Source: Astragalus membranaceus
Taxonomy: Eukaryota; Streptophyta; Magnoliopsida; Fabales; Fabaceae
Assembly: GCA_039519185.1 (NCBI GenBank)
Contig: CM076849.1
Span: 68,256,784 to 68,320,783, forward strand
Length of the DNA: 64,000 bases
Direction: 5' to 3'
How positions within the stretch are numbered: the stretch's first letter is position 1; each line of letters opens with the position of its first letter. The translations under genes and the position numbers were made by a program. Of the stretch, positions 20,031 to 32,018 are shown piece after piece. A model generated the notes under the pieces. The model ran no database searches and had not been told where the DNA came from. It was given only the letters and a program-made list of their open reading frames with translations.

Positions 20031-21659
20031 ATGGCTTCAGGTTGGTCTACGCAAGAGGGTGCATCTCTTTTCCGTCCTCCGGGATTCAACGGAGAAGACT
20101 ATGCATATTGGAAAGAAAGAATGAGAATTTTTATTGAAGGGGTAGACTTGGATGTTTGGGATGCTGTGGAAAAAGGACCTTTCGTCTCCACACACATAGT
20201 AGATGGTATTCTTACAATAAAAAGTAGAAATGAATGGTCTGATGATGAGAAAAGAAAAGTGCAACTTAATTTTCGTGCTAAAAATATTATTACTTCTGCG
20301 TTGAGTGCTGATGAATTTTTTCGAGTTTCAAACTGTAAAACTGCCCAAGAAATGTGGGATAATCTTCAAGTTACTCATGAGGGTACAAGTGAAGTGAAAA
20401 GGGCAAGAACAAATACTCTTACCAGAGAATACGAATTGTTCAGAATGAATACAGGTGAAACAATATCAGAGATGCAGAAAAGGTTCACTCATATAGTGAA
20501 CAAACTGGGTTCATTAGGAAAATCATTTCCTCCCGAAGACTTGATCAACAAAGTGCTAAGATGCCTAAACAGAGAATGGCAACCAAAGGTGACTGCAATA
20601 ACTGAGTCAAGAAACTTGACTAGCATGACTCTTGCCACCCTGTTTGGGAAACTACTAGAGCACGAGTTAGAGCTCACTCGCCTAGCAGAGCATGAAGGAA
20701 AAGACAAGAAGAACAAAAACTTAGCTCTCAAAGCTTCCAGTTCAAGCTCATCCGACGATAGTGATGATTCGGAAGATGAAGATGAAGACGGGGAGAAAGT
20801 GGAACTAATGGTTAGTAAATTCAAAAAGTTCATGAGAAGGGAAAGATCTCTCAAAAAGAATTCTCCAACCAAAAGAGGCTCAAGCAAAGAAAACTTCTCA
20901 AGTCCTCCAACTTGCTACGAATGTGGTAAATCCGGACACCTGACGATGAAGTGCCCGAACTTAGAAAGAAAATTGTCAAAGTTCAAGAAAAAGGGGTCCA
21001 AAGGAAACAATGGTAGAAAAGCCTACATAGCTTGGGAAGACAATGACATGAACTCAACAGATAACTCAGAAAGCGAAAAAGGTCAAGTTGCTCTCATGGC
21101 CGACCACGACAGCGAAAGTGAAACTGAGGTATATTCTAACTCTGAATCTTTACAAGATGCCTATGATGAATTATATGAAGCATTTACTGAATTGCATGAT
21201 AAATCCTTAAAACTAGCTAAAGCATTAGATAAATCTAAGAAAGTTATCACTCATCTTGAAAATGCTGTTACTGCTTTAACTAAAGAAAAGTCAGAGCTTA
21301 GAAAAGAAAATGATAGCCTTGCATGCTTTAAAGAAAATTATACTTGTGATAAATGTGTTGAATCTGAAAAGAAAATTCATGAACTGGAATGGACTGTTGG
21401 GAAATTGTCTAGTTTACAAAATGTGCATCATAGATTCCCTAGAAACAAACCCATAGAAAGGCATGTTCATTATAAACCAAAATTTTCCACTAGACCTTAT
21501 ATTACATGTTATTATTGTGGTAAACCTGGACATACAGCTTCTGTTTGCAGGGCAAGAGGTAAACAAAATATGAAAAAGGTGTGGGTTCCCAAAGGAACCA
21601 TACCAAACACTAACCCACAAGGACCCAAAGAGATTTGGGTACCGAGAACCTTGTTTTAG
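20031..21659 (+). CDS. gag: Copia-2 gag (intact)
   Basis: A 542-residue open frame from the ATG at 20,031 (MASGWSTQEG) to TAG at 21,657-21,659. The frame is open upstream from 19,980 but lacks an ATG there. The domain order matches Copia-1 gag. The capsid region comes first, then a CCHC knuckle (CYECGKSGHLTMKC) near residues 295-308. A Ser/Asp/Glu-rich linker lies upstream of that knuckle, a coiled-coil-like stretch lies after it, and a second knuckle (CYYCGKPGHTASVC) lies near 493-506. The two proteins look roughly 80% identical by eye. An undamaged gag beside a destroyed pol suggests gag is still useful for the element's movement, with pol functions supplied in trans. Confidence 0.94.
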   Translation: MASGWSTQEGASLFRPPGFNGEDYAYWKERMRIFIEGVDLDVWDAVEKGPFVSTHIVDGILTIKSRNEWSDDEKRKVQLNFRAKNIITSALSADEFFRVSNCKTAQEMWDNLQVTHEGTSEVKRARTNTLTREYELFRMNTGETISEMQKRFTHIVNKLGSLGKSFPPEDLINKVLRCLNREWQPKVTAITESRNLTSMTLATLFGKLLEHELELTRLAEHEGKDKKNKNLALKASSSSSSDDSDDSEDEDEDGEKVELMVSKFKKFMRRERSLKKNSPTKRGSSKENFSSPPTCYECGKSGHLTMKCPNLERKLSKFKKKGSKGNNGRKAYIAWEDNDMNSTDNSESEKGQVALMADHDSESETEVYSNSESLQDAYDELYEAFTELHDKSLKLAKALDKSKKVITHLENAVTALTKEKSELRKENDSLACFKENYTCDKCVESEKKIHELEWTVGKLSSLQNVHHRFPRNKPIERHVHYKPKFSTRPYITCYYCGKPGHTASVCRARGKQNMKKVWVPKGTIPNTNPQGPKEIWVPRTLF

Positions 21660-21664
21660 ATCTT

Positions 21665-22170
21665 TGCAGGTATGCTTCAAGGTATGGGGGCAGATTGATA
21701 CCTTGACAGCAAAGACTCGAAGCGCATGACCGGAGACGCAATAAAGTTCTTAACACTCACCGCCGGAAAAATCCGTCATGTGACTTGTGATAAATAGAGG
21801 AAGAATCACCGGTAAAGGTCAGATTGGTTAAAAAATTTTATTCACCTCTATTTTTGAAAATGTGCTTAAAAATAGTTTATTAAGTCAAATATGTGACTAG
21901 AGAAACAGAGACAAATTTCATGCATCATTAAGAACAATATCTATAAGGCATGATTAGAGTAACAGGAATCAACAAAAGTATTCTGGTCAACCCTCTAGGA
22001 CTGATCATATAGAAATTATACATCACCTTCTTAGAGGTTATGGTTAGAAAGGCGATAGTGTGATTGAGTTAGTTGAATCGTCAAAATCAGCTAGTTGATA
22101 TTTTTCACAAATCCATTGCAAAAGAAAACCTGGTTCTTCACTTATTCAAATGAGGTTTCAATTAAATGTT
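21665..22170 (+). pseudogene. pol: Copia-2 pol remnants (protease start and RNase H end)
   Basis: After the gag stop, 21,670-21,840 resembles the start of Copia-1 pol. The protease DSGC has become DSKD and in-frame stops are present, one of them at the conserved Trp. About 21,975-22,160 resembles the last ~60 residues of pol, with several stops. Integrase, RT and most of RNase H are missing, a deletion of about 2.5 kb relative to Copia-1. Confidence 0.85.
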
Positions 22171-22599
22171 TTTCAAAGTGATTTTTTAAAGAAATGTGAA
22201 TTTAAGTGAAATTGTGACTTGTGAATTTCTGCAGTTAAAGTGCTATTTTTTTCTGAAATCTATTTTACAATGAACTGCTAGCACTGGTATTTTTCGAAAA
22301 ATACATGCTCACAATCGCTGTTTACCTAAAATAATTTTTCTCCCATATTCTGGCTGCCATCACCAACTTTCAAACTAAGCAGCATGAAATGTATAAAGCT
22401 TAAAACAACTGCTTCACAGATGTTTGAGACTCATAATTAGCTTTTACCTGTGTTTGATAAAATATTCTCTTCATGGTCTCAAATATGTTTTTCTTCAAGT
22501 TTTGATGATCACTTACAAATCAGCAATGGCTCTTTTACCTTGTCAAATAGCTGCGACATTAGATTCGCAAACTTTATCATATATCGACCCTCTTTGATC

Positions 22600-22785
22600 A
22601 TGACAAAAAGGGGGAGAGAAATATAGGGTTGCATATGAGCATATAGAACTTGCATATTATACATCTAGGCAATAAGTCAGGGGGAGCATCATGATAGGGG
22701 GAGCATCATATATATATTATCTGTTTGAACTAACCTCCTACCTTGAGATGAGTTAATGTTTTGTCATCATCAAAAAGGGGGAGAA
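22600..22785 (+). other. Polypurine tracts of Copia-2
   Basis: AAAAAGGGGGAGAA ends directly at the 3' LTR (22,772-22,785). Earlier PPT-like tracts lie near 22,605-22,619 and 22,680-22,707, the same arrangement as in Copia-1. Confidence 0.82.
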
Positions 22786-24220
22786 TGTGGATACCTGTGT
22801 TGCAGGTTATCTAATATTGCAGGATTAGTTTTGATGATGAAAAAGGCAAAGGTAAAGTTGATAGCCAAAAGTAAACAAAAAGTGACTAAACATCAAAGTC
22901 ACAATCCAAGTCAAACAAGCTCAAGAATTGAAGATTCAAGTTTAAGGGTAGTCCTTAAATATAAGGATAGTCCTTAGGGTTTGGGTGAGTCTTAGGAATT
23001 GTGTAAGCTCTTTTCGAAGGTCAGCTCGTATCTCAAAGTCTCACACACTCACAAAGTTTTTTAAAGGTGCATGCATATTTACGTAAACATTCTTATCACC
23101 TTTTAAATAACAAAATCGATTTTTCTCATTCAAAAACAAATATCAAAATCGATTTTCAGGTAAAATAGAAAAGGTAGAAATCGATTGTCAGGTCATGTCC
23201 TTCAGTACATAAATCGACTTCTGAGCCAAATATTTTTTAAGGGAAGAATCGATTCCCAATCTTTTGCAAATAACTGAGAATCGATTCCCACTTGTCTCAG
23301 GCAAGCTGAAAATCGATTCTTACATATTTTATCTTAGTGAAGAATCGATTCCTAGCCTCCCGGAGATCCTAAGAATCGATTACATTCATTTTACAAACAA
23401 ATCAGAATCGATTCCTAGATCAGATCAAGCAAATGAATCGATTCCTAGATCCATTCCAATTAACAAAGAATCGATTCCTTTTAAACATTTTCAACGTGAG
23501 ATCTGGATTTTCAAAATCTATAAATAGAGGCTTCACCACCTCCATTTATCAACCAACCCATTCTCACGATCTATCACTTCTGAAAAACTCTTATATTTTA
23601 TTTGTGTTCTTCTCGCACCGCTGGTCCGTCAAGAGCTGATCCTACGTTAAGAGTTAGTTGGGGTTGTGTCCTTCAAGTTGTAATATCTGCCTACACTAAG
23701 AGGTATTTCTGTATTTACATTACTGTTATATTGCTGTTATAATTTGTACAAGAGAGTGGGGTATCTCTCTAGGGGTAGCTGCATGTACTAGGAAGTGGGG
23801 TATCTTTCTAGGGCAGTTGTTGTAACAGGGGTGGGGTATCTCCTGTTATTGTATTGTTAGATTTGAGGGCTCTCCATAGGTGGGGTATCCTAGGAGGAGA
23901 GTGCCTGAGTCTATAAAGGTTTTCCAAGGCACCTGTAAGCCTTGTTGTTTTGGTTAGTGGAAAATCTCACAAGGGTGTGAGGACTGGACGTAGGTCACTA
24001 GGAGGTGACCGAACCAGGATAAATCTCTGCGTGCTTTACTGCTTTCCTGCTTTACTGTTATTCTACTTTACTGCTTTATATTCTAATTCCTTCGCTTCCA
24101 CTTAACCTGCGCGAAAATTGATCTAAGTCATTGAAAAGGGGAAAAACGTTTTCGAAAGATCTGAAAAGTTTTTAAATCTCAATTCACCCCCCCTCTTGAG
24201 ACTGAAGCCACTTGGTAACA
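22786..24220 (+). repeat. 3' LTR of Copia-2 (1,435 bp)
   Basis: Almost identical to 18,540-19,978, with about 14 substitutions and a shorter C-run. It contains the same ATCGAT array and TATA box. Confidence 0.93.
23112..23478. repeat. Array of 12 ATCGAT-type palindromes in Copia-2 3' LTR
   Basis: Same sites as 18,866-19,232. Differences between the LTRs (for example around 23,129-23,135) fall in spacers, not in cores. Confidence 0.92.
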
Positions 24221-24225
24221 ATTTC
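24221..24225. repeat. Target-site duplication ATTTC, right copy (Copia-2)
   Basis: Matches 18,535-18,539. Confidence 0.92.
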
Positions 24226-27200
24226 TACTGCTTTTGCTTTTTTCTGGTTGAGGATTTCTTTTTCAATTCTTTTTTTGAGTTTCACATTTTTTGTGATCTC
24301 CTATTTTTTTTAATAGAGTGAGCTGATAAGAGTGACACACCATTTTTGATGTGGAATTGAGCCTTGTCTAGGGTGACTGAAAGATTTTTTGATTTTTTTT
24401 TTGGCTCAAAGGGGTAGTAAAAAAAAAAATATTTTTTTGAGGATACGGGAAGACGACCAAACTTTATTTCAAATCATGATTGCTTGTTTTTCTCAAAAAT
24501 TAATTTAAGGACAAAAATTATTTATTTTTATATATTCGCGCTTTTTCTCTTTGTTTCTTTTATTGACCCTAATTTTTGCTTAGGCTGCTCTTGCGAGTTT
24601 TCAACCTAACAACCTTATTTGATTTATTTTTTTTTGCAAAGGACTTACATCAAGGGAATACAATGTTGACAAGATATCTAGTGATCATAAATTTGCCCCA
24701 GCTTGGGGCCTAAAGTGTTAGCTCATGAAATTTCATCATTGGGAACAAACCAAATGGTTAACTAGGTACTTGTGTGGAGAATATGCACCTTATGGGATGG
24801 TCGGGATGGGACTGGACATGAACAAGGAATGATGATGGGAAAGATACGGACACTAACTGACTCAAACAAGAGTAAATGCGTGTTGCATACAAGTTCACTA
24901 TACGAATGCTTCACAGAGAGTTAACATAGTTAGCGACATGATAGAAGAAATTTTTGATAACACATTGGTTAACAAAATGGACCATTTTGATCGTTTATCA
25001 TGAGACTGATAAGATGCATCGTTTTGCTGGTAAAAATTTGTGAACGAGCTGCAAAATCTTTGAAAATTGAGTGTCTCGAAAACACCTTGAGTTTGCAACT
25101 GAGTTTGACAGTGTTTTGTACAGCTAAAACTTTTCCAAAGAAAAATAATCAATTTCGTCTCATCTCTCATCCATTTTTTTGAAGAAGCGGTGCTCATGTT
25201 TTTTTTATGTATGGATGAACACGTGATCATGTATATGCGTGATGAAAATGCAAATGCATGAAACACGTGAATGCAGGATAACACAATGATTCTAAATGAT
25301 CTTTGAAGGCAATGCAACCTGTGAAGGATGCAAAGTCACAAATTCCCATTTTTATTGGATGCTCAATGATGCATGAAAAAGTGTGATGATATATTTTGAT
25401 TTTTGTTTTGTTTTAGAACACGATGATGGATATGTATGATGAAAATGCAAATGTATGAAGTGCATGGAGGAGCTGATCACTTGAAAAGACCAACGATTTT
25501 ATTCCTATTATGAATGCATGATGATTTTTCCTAGTTAAAAGATTAACTATACTCATGCAACGAGGATAAATAAATTACATGCCCCTTGTGTCCTAATGCA
25601 TGAATAAACACATGGTGATAGATATGCATGATGAAAATGCAGATGCAAATGCATGAAATGCGCGCATGAATGATCACTTGGAAAGACCAATTATTCTAAA
25701 TGATTTTTTTTGGGCAATACAGCATGTGGCTGATGCAGGGCCTCATAATTTTTGTGAAATGATGCATGCTGAAATAAGGAATGAAATGACGCATGAATGA
25801 TCGATGAAACAACGGTTTTTTTTATTTATTTATCAGGATGAGTGAGATGATGTATGAATGCTATGTTTTTACATGCATATCATGATGTTGCAAATGATGA
25901 AATGTCTACATTATTTGATGATGATTTTTGTGAATGATTATGAATGAATGGAAATGCATGCTAAATGAGATATTCAATTATTTATCACAATTTTTCTAAT
26001 TGTGGTCATGTTTTTTATTCTTTCCTTTTTCATGAGAAAACAAAATGCAATGTATGAATGAATGAATAAAGTTGCATGACGCAGATGCATGGAATGTGAA
26101 TGATCACTTGAAAAGATTGACTATCCAAAATGATTTTTCGGAGGCAATGCAATATGATGATGAATAATGCAAGAAAGTGGCATTACTTTTATTTTCTTTT
26201 ATTTGGAAATGATGCATGCAAGATGACTAATGCATTCGAAGTGATTAAGAATGAAGAGCTTTTTTTTTATTTTTATATTTATTTATTTTTTGCACGAAGA
26301 GGAGTAATGAATATAGTATATTGTTTCTATATGAGTATGCAAGTTGGGCAAATATGTAGTGTCTTTGTTTTTTTTTTGGATGATGATAATATGCATGTTA
26401 GTACCATGAGAACGAGATGTATATGAAAACAAGTGATTCGTTCTGTGTTTTTTTATTTTCTAGCAAAATATAATGCCCATGATAACGGATATGTATGGAA
26501 AATGCAAATGCATGCATGCATGAAGAAATAAATGTTTGATCCTAATGCAATTATTTTTATTTTTCAAGAGGTAGTGCAACATGTATGCAGACTCTTATTT
26601 TTGATTTATTCGATGAGGAATTATACAATTATAATGAAATGTTTTTTTTTTGTTTTATTTGGGAAAATGATACACGAACATGGAGTTGATGCTTTTAAAC
26701 TAGGATGACAACATGTATGAATGATATGACTTTACAAATGATGCCTACGCTATGTGATAATGATTTTGAATGATTATGTATGAATGTCAGTGCATATTGA
26801 GATTCTCATGTTATATGACTAAAAATTACTCTTTTCGTGCGAGGAAATAAAATGCATGACACTCGGAGTGATTTTTTTTTATGCATGGAAAAGAAAGAGT
26901 ACATGATGAAAGTTTTTTTTCAAAATTTTGTCAGGTGCAAATGCAATGGTGCAAAATGATGTGAATGCGAAATGATGTGTTATTTACATGGAAAAAGGGT
27001 AAGAAAGTAAGGTTATTGGTGGTATTTTGAACATTTTCAAAGATACACGCTACATGCCACCTCATGTAGGTGTTTATGAGGGGAAAAGAAAATTACTTTC
27101 TACAATTTTGATATAGAGTTTGTGAAAAAGGAATGCCTAAGCTAATGCAACAAACAAAGGCGTGCCCCCGTGTCCTACAAAGGGTGGGAATCCTAGGGTC

Positions 27201-28018
27201 TAGAGTCGACGAAAAGGGTAATCCTCCCATGTAGGTTCTAATCACTTCCTCACAATGGCAACCAAGAGCTAAAGTCTCTCTCATGATGACACCCACAATC
27301 GTAGAAAGCTACCGAGTGTGAGGCATCATGACAAAGCGCACTCTTGGGCGAAACTTTCATGAGAGCCATACAGACAAAGGTCTGCGAATGGCAGTCACTA
27401 ATCGTTGCCACTCTCCTAGGTTTTTGTTCAGACCTTGGGTTTTAGGCCCCACTCAATGCTCACAAGTATAGGGTGTGAAGTGTGTGTTGAGGGCACAACA
27501 CCTAGAAATAACTACCCTTCCCCACCTGCAAGAAAAACCATGAACAGTCCAGACAAAAAGGTCGTCTACCCTAGGGTTCAACATGCATACATCATTTCAA
27601 TATACTAACCATCCTAAGAAGTCAACAATAATTACACGCATTGCTTACCTCAAAGAAAAGGAGCCGAGAAGAGGGGACATGATAAGATTGGGGGAATGCA
27701 TGAAAGGAAGAAGCATATAAGCAAAGAGGATAAGAGGAGGGACTATCTACCACTCTAAGCAAGAAGCGAGCATAGAAGAAGAAGGAATAAATACACATGA
27801 ATGCAACATGATAATGTGAGAATGCAATGGAATTGCAAAGATGCAATCAAGTAGACATGAGAGAAAGGAGAAGAAGAAGGAATGTTCTAAAATCTAGCAA
27901 ACAAATGGCATAGAAAATAGAACAAAAGTAGGAAGAAGGGAGGTAAGACAAAGCATGTTAAATCAGCAAAGCAAATCACACATTCAATTAATCGGCTTGA
28001 CCCACTTAAGAAAAAGAG
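24226..28018 (-). other. Element A internal region, 5' half with ATGCATG-rich repeats and leader
   Basis: Non-coding. About 24,535-24,900 matches element B 45,170-45,540, including the landmark CTGCTCTTGCGAGTTTTCAA. About 25,200-27,000 is extremely dense in ATGCATG and AATGCAAATGCATGAA phrases in degenerate repeats (for example GATCACTTG(G/A)AAAGA near 25,477, 25,673 and 26,101). About 27,100-28,018 forms the leader next to the PBS and matches element B 48,690-49,222. Short ORFs here match nothing I recognise. Confidence 0.72.
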
Positions 28019-28036
28019 TCCCCAACAGGGTCGCCA
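28019..28036 (-). other. Primer-binding site of element A (Arg-tRNA type)
   Basis: The minus strand reads TGGCGACCCTGTTGGGGA two bases inside the 5' LTR. TGGCGAC...GGGGA is the form used by Tat/Ogre elements. It sets minus orientation and identifies 28,039-30,933 as the 5' LTR. Confidence 0.85.
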
Positions 28037-28038
28037 GC

Positions 28039-30933
28039 TGTCGCACCCCGAAAAATCCTTGGAGGGATTTTTCTTTGTACAACGGGATTTTAGAGTCGCC
28101 ACCAATATTTTTCAAAGGTAAAACATCGGAAAAACCTTTTTTGGAAAGCAATGGTCTTTGGAACCATTAGATTTGGGTTCGGGGGTCTAATTACGTATGG
28201 GGAAGGTATCAGCACCCCATAACGTCCCTTCAAAGAAGGGTTACCTTAATTAAATATGTGATTTGCAAAGTTGATTTGGAAAAATGCTTTGTTTTTACCT
28301 CTTTTGTTGATGGATGACTTAATGAAAAATCTTTAGTTTTTGCGCTTGACGGAGGGGATTCGCTCCTACGTATCTCCCGGTGCGATGGAGAATTCAAAGC
28401 TACGTAGTTCTGGGTTGTCTAGAAAAAGGTTTTTGTTTTTTATCTTGTTTAATTGTGAAAATTGAGCTTTCATGATGATCAATTGAGCCAAGGCTCCAAG
28501 TGACCACCATTAGCACTCCATTGTTAATAATCATGCAAGCAAAGGCTTCGCAAGACTACTAACAAAGTTTTTAATTTAGTGAAAATCTTTAGGAAAATTA
28601 GGCATTCATGATGATCAATTGAGCAAAGGCTCCAAGTGATCGCCACTAGTACCTCATTGTTAATACTCATGCAAGCAAAGGCTTCGCAAGACTACTAACA
28701 AAGTTTGATTTTGAAGAGTTTTCGCAATTGGATTGATTCTTGTTTATGGAATGATTTTGATGCTTGAAAAGGCTTTTGATTGAAAATGGACCTAGACTAC
28801 ACACATTATGTCACAATACATAGTTAGGCAAAGAATGAACCCAAGTTGAACATTTTGGCGAAAAAGCATGAATGGGCAAGAAAATGAACCTAAGTTGCAC
28901 ATCTTATTGAAGATGCTAGGCAATGGGATGAACCTAACTAGGCATTTATGACACAATATGTGAATAGGCAAAGGTATTTCAAAGCACAAGTGATATCAAA
29001 CTTCTAATGAATCACTTGCAAAACCCTAAGGATTTCACATCAACATTAGACATAAGCACCCATGTGGTATCCTTTTGATGTCATCAATGTCTAATACGTT
29101 TCTTCAATCAACCACATGGAAGGAATAAATTAAAAGGGGCATTTGCCTCACGCAAGATCATAGGCAAGTCTTAAGACTAAATTGACAAGTTTAGGCAATT
29201 AGGGTGTTGAGTCCCTTTAGGTAATCTTTGACACTTGGGATATGCACAAGTGCATAGGTGTCCAATCCTCTTACCAAATCGTCAACACAAAACCAAAAAT
29301 TGTTTCAAAACAATTACTTATTTGCAAGACCAAAAGCATTTCAAAATGATTTATAAGTTGTTTTTGGTAATCAAAGCAATTGGTAAGGAAAGGAAACCTA
29401 AATTTGCATTCTTGTTCACTAGGAATCACAAAAGAAATTGAATCCTCTTAGGCAATCCTCAACACTTAAAGTGTGAATCAAAGCACAAGTGAGAGTCCTC
29501 TTGCTAATCATCAACATAGGACATGATTTGCAAGCAAATTCATGAGAACAAGTTTTAAGCAAACAAACATCATAATCAAGGTTCAATTCCAAGTTATTGC
29601 AAGATTAGACAACCAACTCATCAAAAATCTCATAAACCCTAATTTCTTTCTAATATGCGAAATGAGCATAGACCCTAAATCTCTTTTTATTCATGAAAAC
29701 AACAAGAAATGAGTGAAATAACAACAACACACAATTTATTCTAAAGGAGAGAAGTATTCCAAGCACCCAAACCTCCCAAAGTGTTTGTCAAGATACTTGA
29801 AATACATCTCTCACTCAACAAAAACAACTATGCTAACATTATGACATTAAAATGCAATGGGATGCCAAAATGAAGTGATGATTTACATCTTTGATGCTAA
29901 AATTGGAAGATGATGCTAGGTTTTAAAGTATACCTCAACTCCAAGCTAGAATAAGGAAGGAAATGAGATGAATGAATGCAAAACCCCTTTAATCTACTCT
30001 TCAATCTTCATCTTTGAACTTGATCCTTGAATTTGAAGGTGAATCTTTGAGAAGAATGCAAGAAGGATGGAAGATTTAGTGTAGGAAAGGTGTTTTTATG
30101 GATGACTGAGTGAGGAAATTGAAAAAGATAAGGTGAGGGAGGGGAGGAGATTTCGAAAGTGAGAGGAGAGGAGGAGGTTTTTGTGCAAAAAATGAACTTG
30201 TTTTTGTATTTTGGGAGAGTAGGCTTATATAGGGTCTTGGGTGAAATTAGGGTTAAGGGTAGAATAGGAATGGGATGTTCTATTTTAAGTAAGTTTGCAA
30301 TTTCTTATGAATGAGTGAGTGTGAGAGGATTGTGTCATTTACAAAAAGGGGTATGAGTCTACATGAGAGTGTGGAAGAAATTGTGGAGAGAGAGAGAGAC
30401 AGAGGGAATTCGAAATTGACAAAAATGGGGGGGGGGGGGAATTGCTTCTCTTTTTTTGGTCTTTTGTCTTATTGAGGACACTTTGTACTTTCTATTTGAA
30501 TTTTGAATTTTTGGGCATGCAAATGATAGTGCACCTATTGAAAATGTGTCACATATTTTTGGGCACCATAAAAATATCCCTCTAATTATTCATGACAATA
30601 AAAGTTGTCATTTAATAATCGGGGAATATTTAATGGTCCTTTTTCAGCTTTCTTGTGCAATAAAAATGGGGAAAATGCCTTTTAATTATTTTGAACTAGG
30701 ATTTTCTTCCAAAAAATTATACGAAAATTATCCTTGATAGAATAAATTGTATTTTTCATCCTTGACTTGGTTTAGTTCAAAAATAATTAACTTTCTCTCA
30801 TTTGAATGACCACAGATATTGAAACAAGCACTATTTTATTCCCTAAAATTCTCAAAAATTAATAAAAATGCTCTTTTTTTTTGTTTGAAAAAAAAAAGGT
30901 TTTGACTTGGGCGGACAAAATTGGGGTATGACA
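28039..30933 (-). repeat. 5' LTR of element A (2,895 bp)
   Basis: On the minus strand it starts TGTCATACCCC and ends GGGGTGCGACA. It carries two inserts missing from the 3' LTR: a GA-rich block at ~30,356-30,408 followed by a G-run, and a T/A hairpin-like insert at ~30,868-30,900. No coding sequence. Confidence 0.92.
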
Positions 30934-30938
30934 GCCGT
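30934..30938. repeat. Target-site duplication GCCGT, right copy (element A)
   Basis: Matches 3974-3978. Removing element A and one copy rejoins the LINE. Confidence 0.92.
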
Positions 30939-31997
30939 GCTACGAATTCCCGCAGAATTAACAATGTGTGAGATGGTACCTCTAACCACACCCTTTGAGA
31001 AAATAGCTCTAGATTTCATAAGATTTATATGCAGCCCCAAACATTTAGCAAATTTAGAGAAAATATCTGCAACAACATTAGCCTGAGCCACCGCCGGCTT
31101 AGAGAATAACAAGACGTCATCAGCAAAGAAGAGATGTGATAGCTTAGGACCATTCCTAGATACTGTTATAGTTTTCCATTTATTCTCCTCTATCGCATCC
31201 AGTATCATATGGGAGAGCTTTTCCATGTAGACTACGAAAAGATAAGGGGATAAAGGATCACCTTGCCTGAGGCCACGAGTAGGGGCAAACGACGGGGTTC
31301 TCTTCCCATTCCAAATGAGGGATAAGGACGAAGAACAGACACGGTGGCTAATAAGATTAACTGTTACCGCCGGAAAGCCAAACTCCTTCAAACACTCCGC
31401 CAGAAATCTCCAGTTAATATGACCATCTTTCTCCAAATCGATCTTAAACGCTACATCGCCTTTTTTCTTTTTTGTTTTGCGCATGGAATGCATCACTTCA
31501 TGCAGAATAATGAAATTATCACTAGTTCCTCTACCAGGCAAAAAGCTACTTTGATAGGGCCCAATGATTTGCTCTAGCAGTGGCCGGAGTCTATTCACAA
31601 GTACCTTCGTGATAATTTTGTAGATGGTATTACACAAGCTGACGGGTCTAAATTCCTTGAAGGTGCGAGGGCTGTCCACCTTAGGAATAAGCACAATTAA
31701 GGTTTCAGCGAACTTTGTATCAAACGTTCCTGTGGCGAATGCCTGGCTGACAAGCTGACTAATATCATTCCCAATAAGATGCCAATACTGCTTGAATAAT
31801 ATGGCTTGAAATCCATCTGATCCAGGATCTTTGAACGAATGCATGTGATTCACAGCCATGGTCACTTCGTCGTGGGTTACTACACGGGTAAGCACTTGAT
31901 GAGCATCCCCATCAAGGCACGACACCGTAACATGACGCAGTTGGGGGAGAGTTGTAGGCGAGTCCCCATTCGGACTAGCAAGAGACTTTGAAAGCAT
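30939..31997 (-). pseudogene. LINE ORF2, reverse transcriptase part
   Basis: A ~350-residue minus-strand reading frame encodes a LINE-type RT. It contains FRPVSLCNTIYKIITKVLVNR, QSSFLPGRGTSDN, KIDLEK (motif A), TRGLRQGDPLSPYLFVVYME and the FADD catalytic motif in LSHLFFADDVLLFS. The motif A segment reads KIDLEKDGHINW, one residue shorter than the usual KAYD/KAFD form. The apurinic endonuclease domain expected upstream is absent, so the LINE is 5'-truncated near 32,018. The open frame runs on into the element A LTR, but that tail is not part of the gene. Confidence 0.9.
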
Positions 31998-32018
31998 ATA
32001 GTTGCTTCGTGTTGGAGA
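30939..32018 (-). mobile_element. LINE, 5' part (5'-truncated)
   Basis: Continuation of the LINE at 2550-3978 across element A. Truncation at the 5' end is usual for LINEs. No clear target-site duplication matching the poly-A side was found. Confidence 0.85.

Larger units (their letters stand above)
18540..24220 (+). mobile_element. Copia-2: gag-only derivative of the same SIRE-like family (5.68 kb)
   Basis: Plus-strand element with LTRs at 18,540-19,978 and 22,786-24,220, PBS at 19,981, an intact gag, scraps of pol and TSD ATTTC. The LTR start, end, PBS, PPT and gag match Copia-1, but pol is reduced from ~3.1 kb to ~0.5 kb of decayed ends. The layout is that of terminal-repeat-with-gag (TR-GAG) non-autonomous elements. 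About 14 LTR differences were counted by eye (~1%), so it moved recently despite having no pol. Confidence 0.93.
3979..30933 (-). mobile_element. Element A: large non-coding Tat/Ogre-type Ty3 LTR element (26.96 kb with nested insertions)
   Basis: Two ~2.8-2.9-kb LTRs (3979-6806 and 28,039-30,933) share the ends TGTCGCACCCCG and GGGTATGACA and are flanked by GCCGT. The PBS (28,019-28,036) and the PPT (6807-6819) show minus orientation. Removing the two nested Copia elements leaves an internal region of about 7.7 kb with no gag, protease, integrase or RT. It aligns by eye, block by block, with the internal region of element B. The PBS type, huge LTRs and TGTCATACCCCAATTTTG start are those of Tat/Ogre elements. 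The non-coding state fits a large retrotransposon derivative (LARD) that depends on an autonomous relative. Confidence 0.9.

Noticed and set aside
25200..27000. Possible CRISPR-like or satellite array
   Set aside because: The repeats are degenerate, irregularly spaced and ATG-rich, in a plant retrotransposon interior. There is no constant repeat length or unique-spacer pattern.
30852..30938. C-terminal extension of the LINE RT reading frame
   Set aside because: These codons belong to the element A LTR and target duplication. The open frame crosses the insertion point by chance.
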